A DNA stretch of 64,000 nt, taken from Lysobacteraceae bacterium SCN 69-320. GTDB taxonomy: Bacteria > Pseudomonadota > Gammaproteobacteria > Xanthomonadales > Rhodanobacteraceae. A program made the translations under genes and the position numbers. The notes beneath the pieces were generated by a model that searched no databases, had not been told where the DNA came from, and saw only the letters and a program-made list of their open reading frames with translations. This document shows positions 60,848 to 64,000 of the stretch, one piece after another. Where the stretch lies: contig MEFP01000008.1 in the NCBI GenBank assembly GCA_001725155.1, forward strand, positions 186,001 to 250,000, given 5' to 3'. The number at the start of each line of letters is the position of its first letter. Within the stretch, counting starts at the first letter, position 1.

Positions 60848-61067
60848 GGGTTGGTGGCGACAGGCGCCGCACAGCGTCCGCATGGCTTTGTTTCCGCGAT
60901 TGCCTTGCGCCTGCGGCGCATCGGCCACGCTGCAGGACAAGCCTGCTCCGGCACTCACCGGGCCGGTGACTGATTGCGGAGAGTGGCGCGTCTTCGCGGG
61001 CGTGGTTCGCCGGTCTTTCCGTGAAGTGCAGCCAGTGAAAATGCTTGGGGAATTTCAAACGCGAAAT

Positions 61068-61091
61068 CCCCTCTCCCGGCCAGGAGAGGGG
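61068..61091. repeat. REP-like hairpin
   Basis: CCCCTCTCC at 61068-61076, loop CGGCCA, then GGAGAGGGG at 61083-61091: a perfect 9-bp stem between two genes, just past the PDZ gene stop. The form is that of the short intergenic hairpins frequent in Xanthomonadales; the one at 3971-3992 is a weaker relative. On the reverse strand only a short T-containing tail follows (GGGGATTTCGC), so it could help end PDZ operon transcripts. Confidence 0.5.
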
Positions 61092-61099
61092 AGAAGGCA

Positions 61100-62422
61100 T
61101 CAGAGCGTGTCGTCGTCGCGCGGTGGCGGCGGTGGGGCAGGCGGCGCGGGAGCTGCCGGGGGCGCTGCACGTACCGACAGCGAAGGCGGAGCGGCGGGAG
61201 CTGCCGGCGGCGGAGCCGGCGGAACAGCGGCGACCGGCGGGACGGGCGGCGGCGGTGGAACGGCTGCGACCGGCGGCGCGGGCGGCGCCGGTGGTGCGGG
61301 CGGCGCCGGCGGCACGGGAAACATCGACTTGTATTCCGGCACCCGGGTGCTCAGGGTCAGGTTCTTCTTCTGCCGCAGCACCGACAGCTTGATCTCGCTG
61401 CCGGCCGGCGCGTCGCGCAGGCGGCGCATGACGTCCGACGGCGAATCGACCTTGTTCCCGCCGACGCCCTGCAGGATGTCGCCGCCCTTGAGCTCGGGCA
61501 TCGCGTCGGCGTCGGCCGACAGCACGAGCACGCCCTGGCTGGTGCCGAAATAGTTGCTGAGATCCGGATTCAGGGGCGCGAGATTGATGCCCCACCAGGG
61601 CATCAGATTGATGCGCAGATCGCGCAGCTGCTGCAGGTGGCCATCGCGCAGCTGACGGTCGATCTGCCGCTGTGCGCCGGCGAGGCTGCGCTCGACATCG
61701 CGGCGGATCTTGTCCGCGTCGATGTCCACGTGGACGTCCATGTCCATGTCGCCGCCGACGCCGGCCATGACCTTGGGCCAGTTCAGCGCCTCGCGCCGTG
61801 CCGCGGTGACGGTCAGCTCCAGCGGCTTGCCGCCGCGCGACAGGGACAGCTTGACCGGCTGGTCGACCTTGAGTTCCTGCAGCAGCGCGCGTGCGTCGGC
61901 GAGGTCGTCACGGCCAAGCTTCTTGCCGTCTATCGCGAGCAGCAGGTCTTCGTTGCGCACGCCGGCCTTGTCGGCCGGACCGCCCGGCGTGACCGCGGCG
62001 ATCTGCACGCCTTTTTCATCCGGGCGCATGACGATGCCGAGCATCGCGCGGTCGCTGTCGCCGAGATAGCGCCAGGCGAACTTGCCCGGGCCGCCTTCGC
62101 CGAGGCGCAGCGAGATGTCGCCCATGCGCCGGCCGAGTTCGCGCATTTCCTGGCGCAGTCCGTCGAGTTCGGCGCGCGCCGCGGCGGCTTCGGCCGGCGT
62201 CGCATAGGGGCGCGCGTCGGCCCGTGCATCGGCATGCGCTTCCGCGCGAGCTTCGGCGCGCGCGGCGGCGGCTTCGACGCGGGCTTTCGCGGCCGGCCGC
62301 GCGGCCGTGGCCGCATCGGCCCGGGCGGCCGGTGCGGCCGCATGATCGGTCTGAGCGGCCGGTTCGGCCGCATGCGCCGCGCCGAACAGCGCCGCGGCGA
62401 CGAGGGGGAAGAGCGATTTCAT
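61100..62422 (-). CDS. Periplasmic protein with two PDZ domains and a proline-rich tail
   Basis: A 440-residue exported protein with signal peptide MKSLFPLVAAALFGAAHA. An Ala/Arg/Glu-rich coiled region (about residues 25-105, including LDGLRQEMRELGRRMGDIS) precedes PDZ 1 (LGIVMRPDEKGVQIAAVTPG...GPADKAGVRNEDLLLAIDG, about 125-210) and PDZ 2 (YFGTSQGVLVLSADADAMPE...LKGGDILQGVGGNKVDSPSD, about 290-365). The last 75 residues are Pro/Ala repeats (PPAPPAPPAPP). No protease domain is present, unlike DegP or DegS. It lies 8 bp after the one-helix protein gene in the sigma-factor operon, suggesting a sensing or docking role at the envelope. Confidence 0.85.
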   Translation of the reverse strand: MKSLFPLVAAALFGAAHAAEPAAQTDHAAAPAARADAATAARPAAKARVEAAAARAEARAEAHADARADARPYATPAEAAAARAELDGLRQEMRELGRRMGDISLRLGEGGPGKFAWRYLGDSDRAMLGIVMRPDEKGVQIAAVTPGGPADKAGVRNEDLLLAIDGKKLGRDDLADARALLQELKVDQPVKLSLSRGGKPLELTVTAARREALNWPKVMAGVGGDMDMDVHVDIDADKIRRDVERSLAGAQRQIDRQLRDGHLQQLRDLRINLMPWWGINLAPLNPDLSNYFGTSQGVLVLSADADAMPELKGGDILQGVGGNKVDSPSDVMRRLRDAPAGSEIKLSVLRQKKNLTLSTRVPEYKSMFPVPPAPPAPPAPPAPPVAAVPPPPPVPPVAAVPPAPPPAAPAAPPSLSVRAAPPAAPAPPAPPPPPRDDDTL

Positions 62423-62430
62423 GGTCTACC

Positions 62431-63198
62431 TCACAAAGGGGGCCAGTTGTCGGGCATTGCCGCGGTTCCGTTCGCGGCGATGCCGGTGCCAGCCAGGCTG
62501 TAAGTCGTGCGTACGGCGGCCAGGTCGCGCAGCAGCGCCACGCGGCTGCGCCAGAGCGCCTGCGTGTCGCCGCCGCTGTCGTTGCCCGCAGCCAGCTGCA
62601 GGTCGATCAGGCCGATCATGTCTTCGATCTCGGTCGCGGCCATGAGGCTGCGGCCGTCCAATGGGGTTTCGTCGGCCTTGAGCAGGCGCAGCCATTCCTC
62701 GATCCGCGCCGACTCGCCGCGCAGCTGCGCGAGTTCGACGTCGCCGGTCGCCGGGGCGGCGGTCGCCGCCGTCGTCGCGGGCGGCGCGTTTGCGGGCGGC
62801 GCATTCGTGATCGAGGTCGTCGTGAGCGGTGCCGACGGCGAGTCCGCACGGCGGGCCGGCAGCAACGCGACGGCGACCAGCGCCAGCGCCGCGGCCAGAC
62901 TGACCGGCAGCCACTGCCGCCGCGGCGTGGCGGTCCTGACGGCGCGACCGCGCCGCGGCGCATGCGCCGGCAGGCCGGCGCTGTCGGGCTGCGTGTCGTC
63001 GCGAATCGTCGCGGCGTCGGTATCGCGCGGCAACCCGCCGGGTGTCGCGTCGTCGGCAGCGCGCACGAGCCCCTGAGCCTGCAGACTCGCGGCCAGGGCT
63101 GCCCAGACGTCTGCGGACGGCGTCGCCGACGGCAGCCCGCGCAGCGCGCGGCCGACGGCCGCGGCGTTCAACTCGGTTGCGGATTGGCGATCAGACAT
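62431..63198 (-). CDS. One-helix membrane protein, probable anti-sigma factor
   Basis: A 255-residue protein. Residues 1-115 are hydrophilic; one transmembrane helix follows (WLPVSLAAALALVAVALLPA, about residues 120-140), then a Thr/Ala/Pro-rich linker and a helical periplasmic domain (AQLRGESARIEEWLRLLKAD...). The start overlaps the sigma-factor stop by 31 bp. Position and topology are those of an anti-sigma factor, but the N-terminal domain shows no HxxxCxxC zinc motif, so it would be a non-zinc type. No sequence family is recognised. It precedes the PDZ gene. Confidence 0.6.
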   Translation of the reverse strand: MSDRQSATELNAAAVGRALRGLPSATPSADVWAALAASLQAQGLVRAADDATPGGLPRDTDAATIRDDTQPDSAGLPAHAPRRGRAVRTATPRRQWLPVSLAAALALVAVALLPARRADSPSAPLTTTSITNAPPANAPPATTAATAAPATGDVELAQLRGESARIEEWLRLLKADETPLDGRSLMAATEIEDMIGLIDLQLAAGNDSGGDTQALWRSRVALLRDLAAVRTTYSLAGTGIAANGTAAMPDNWPPL

Positions 63199-63845
63199 GG
63201 CTTGGACTCCGGTGTGCCGTCCAGGAAGCCGCGCAGCCGGGCGGTGCCGCGGGCGACCTGGGATTTGGAGAAGCTGACGCTCTTGCCGAGAGCGTCGGCG
63301 ATCTCCGGGTGCGAATAACCTTCGACGTGGTAGAGCCACAGCACGCTGCGCGTCAGCGCCGGCAGGCGGCCCAGGGCCTGCTCCAGCACCAGGCCGTCGG
63401 CGTGAACCCAGGGCGGTGCCGCGTCGGTTTCCACGTCCTCGACCTGCGCGTCGAACTCGATGCGGCGGTCCTTGCGCAGGCGCATCAGCGCCTCGTTCAG
63501 CGCGATCTGGCGCAGCCAGCCCCAGAACGGCGCGTCGCCGCGGAACTGGTCCAGACGCTGGAACAGCTTGAGCATCGCGTCGTGCAGGATCTCGCGCGCG
63601 GCGTCGGCATCGTTGAGCAGGCGCAGCGCGAGGGTATAGACCGGCCGTTCGAACAGCCGGTAGATCTGCTCGAACGCACGCAGCTCGCCGTTCTGGGCGC
63701 GGGCCAGCAGGCTGTCGGGCACATCAATGGCGAAGTTCGATCGGTCCACGTCCGGTCTGGATGCAGCAGCAGGCGCAATGGTCGCAGGCGGCGTCGCAAC
63801 GTGCTCGCGGTGCGCCGGCGCCGGCCGTCCGCCGCCGCGTCCCAT
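63168..63845 (-). CDS. ECF-type RNA polymerase sigma factor
   Basis: A 225-residue sigma factor of the extracytoplasmic-function type. Region 2 is FEQIYRLFERPVYTLALRLL...AREILHDAMLKLFQRLDQFR with FWGWLRQIALNEALMRLRKD. Region 4 is LGRLPALTRSVLWLYHVEGY...SHPEIADALGKSVSFSKSQV with the usual arginine-rich end. The N-terminal 40 residues are an Ala/Pro-rich extension, and an internal ATG near codon 40 is conceivable. It is followed by a probable anti-sigma and a double-PDZ periplasmic protein, so the operon looks like an envelope-stress circuit. Target promoters are unknown. Confidence 0.88.
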   Translation of the reverse strand: MGRGGGRPAPAHREHVATPPATIAPAAASRPDVDRSNFAIDVPDSLLARAQNGELRAFEQIYRLFERPVYTLALRLLNDADAAREILHDAMLKLFQRLDQFRGDAPFWGWLRQIALNEALMRLRKDRRIEFDAQVEDVETDAAPPWVHADGLVLEQALGRLPALTRSVLWLYHVEGYSHPEIADALGKSVSFSKSQVARGTARLRGFLDGTPESKPCLIANPQPS

Positions 63846-63912
63846 GGCCGGCGTACGGCCGTCCGTGGCCGTGTCCGCGGACAGGCGTACGTCGCGGTAT
63901 TTGCTGAAAACT

Positions 63913-63942
63913 ATTTTAAAAACAATATCTAACGAGTTGGCA
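63913..63942 (-). promoter_or_regulatory. Candidate promoter of the sigma-factor operon
   Basis: Read on the reverse strand, TGCCAA (63942-63937) and TAAAAT (63918-63913) are spaced by 18 bp in an A/T-rich island (about 63900-63935), about 70 bp upstream of the sigma-factor start. The -35 is weak. An ECF-type autoregulated promoter cannot be excluded. Confidence 0.35.
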
Positions 63943-64000
63943 CGGCTGTTGCTGAAGTCGACCCGGGAAGGCGCCGCCGCATGCGGACGCCGCAGAACTA

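Noticed and set aside
1-64000. tRNA, rRNA, CRISPR arrays, insertion sequences, prophage genes
   Set aside because: Looked for conserved tRNA arms, regular spacer-repeat patterns, transposase motifs and phage structural genes; none was seen.

Overview
The window is a GC-rich (visibly about 70% G+C) chromosomal segment, densely packed on both strands. Gene content suggests a gammaproteobacterium of the Xanthomonadales/Lysobacterales, perhaps Rhodanobacteraceae. The grounds are an AlgZ/AlgR-type LytTR pair directly before hemC, a eukaryote-type class I aldolase, secreted S9 and M28 peptidases, a DUF481 porin-like protein, HemP, and short palindromic intergenic repeats. This placement is an inference from gene content; no rRNA or other phylogenetic marker is present. 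I see no tRNA or rRNA gene, CRISPR array, insertion sequence or prophage.

Layout. 0.4-9.2 kb: glutaminase, GNAT acetyltransferase, a YbaL-type antiporter, a secreted S9 peptidase, an esterase and the AlgZ/AlgR-like two-component pair. 9.5-16.6 kb: hemC, a DUF481 outer-membrane protein, and a cytoplasm-facing molybdoenzyme operon (soeA, soeB, ybjQ-like, soeC), best read as sulfite dehydrogenase. 16.9-20.7 kb: a TetR-controlled HlyD/ABC exporter. 21-24.8 kb: a membrane diguanylate cyclase and a second S9 peptidase. 25-30.1 kb: three delta-60-repeat surface/secreted proteins with a DUF2959 lipoprotein between them. 30.2-32.8 kb: aldolase and an overlapping macro-domain/APH(6) pair. 33-40.5 kb: marR-emrA-emrB followed by an RND pump with its adaptor. 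40.6-44.9 kb: TrmH methyltransferase, VOC protein, tandem secreted paralogs and an orphan secreted protein. 45.5-51.9 kb: M28 peptidase, a TRAFs-binding/trypsin fusion, MscL, an FAH hydrolase and a DUF1704 metallopeptidase. 52.5-58.8 kb: a secreted PHP-type protein, a small exported protein, tandem Sel1-like proteins and PhzF. 59-60.8 kb: a decayed third Sel1-like paralog, then Fur-controlled hemP with a HemS/ChuX-like gene. 61.1-63.9 kb: an ECF sigma factor, a one-helix membrane protein and a double-PDZ protein in one operon.

How the genes work together. Much of the window concerns the envelope. It holds three export systems with their own or adjacent regulators (TetR-ABC, MarR-EmrAB, RND), several exported peptidases, a mechanosensitive channel, iron/heme uptake accessories and a putative sigma/anti-sigma stress module. 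The most unusual items are a family of about 170-bp palindromic repeats that fill three intergenic gaps, the TRAFs-binding/trypsin fusion, the sigma/one-helix/double-PDZ operon, the macro-domain/APH overlap, the delta-60 cluster, and a YbjQ gene inside the molybdoenzyme operon. All functions are read from sequence motifs by eye; no database search was run.
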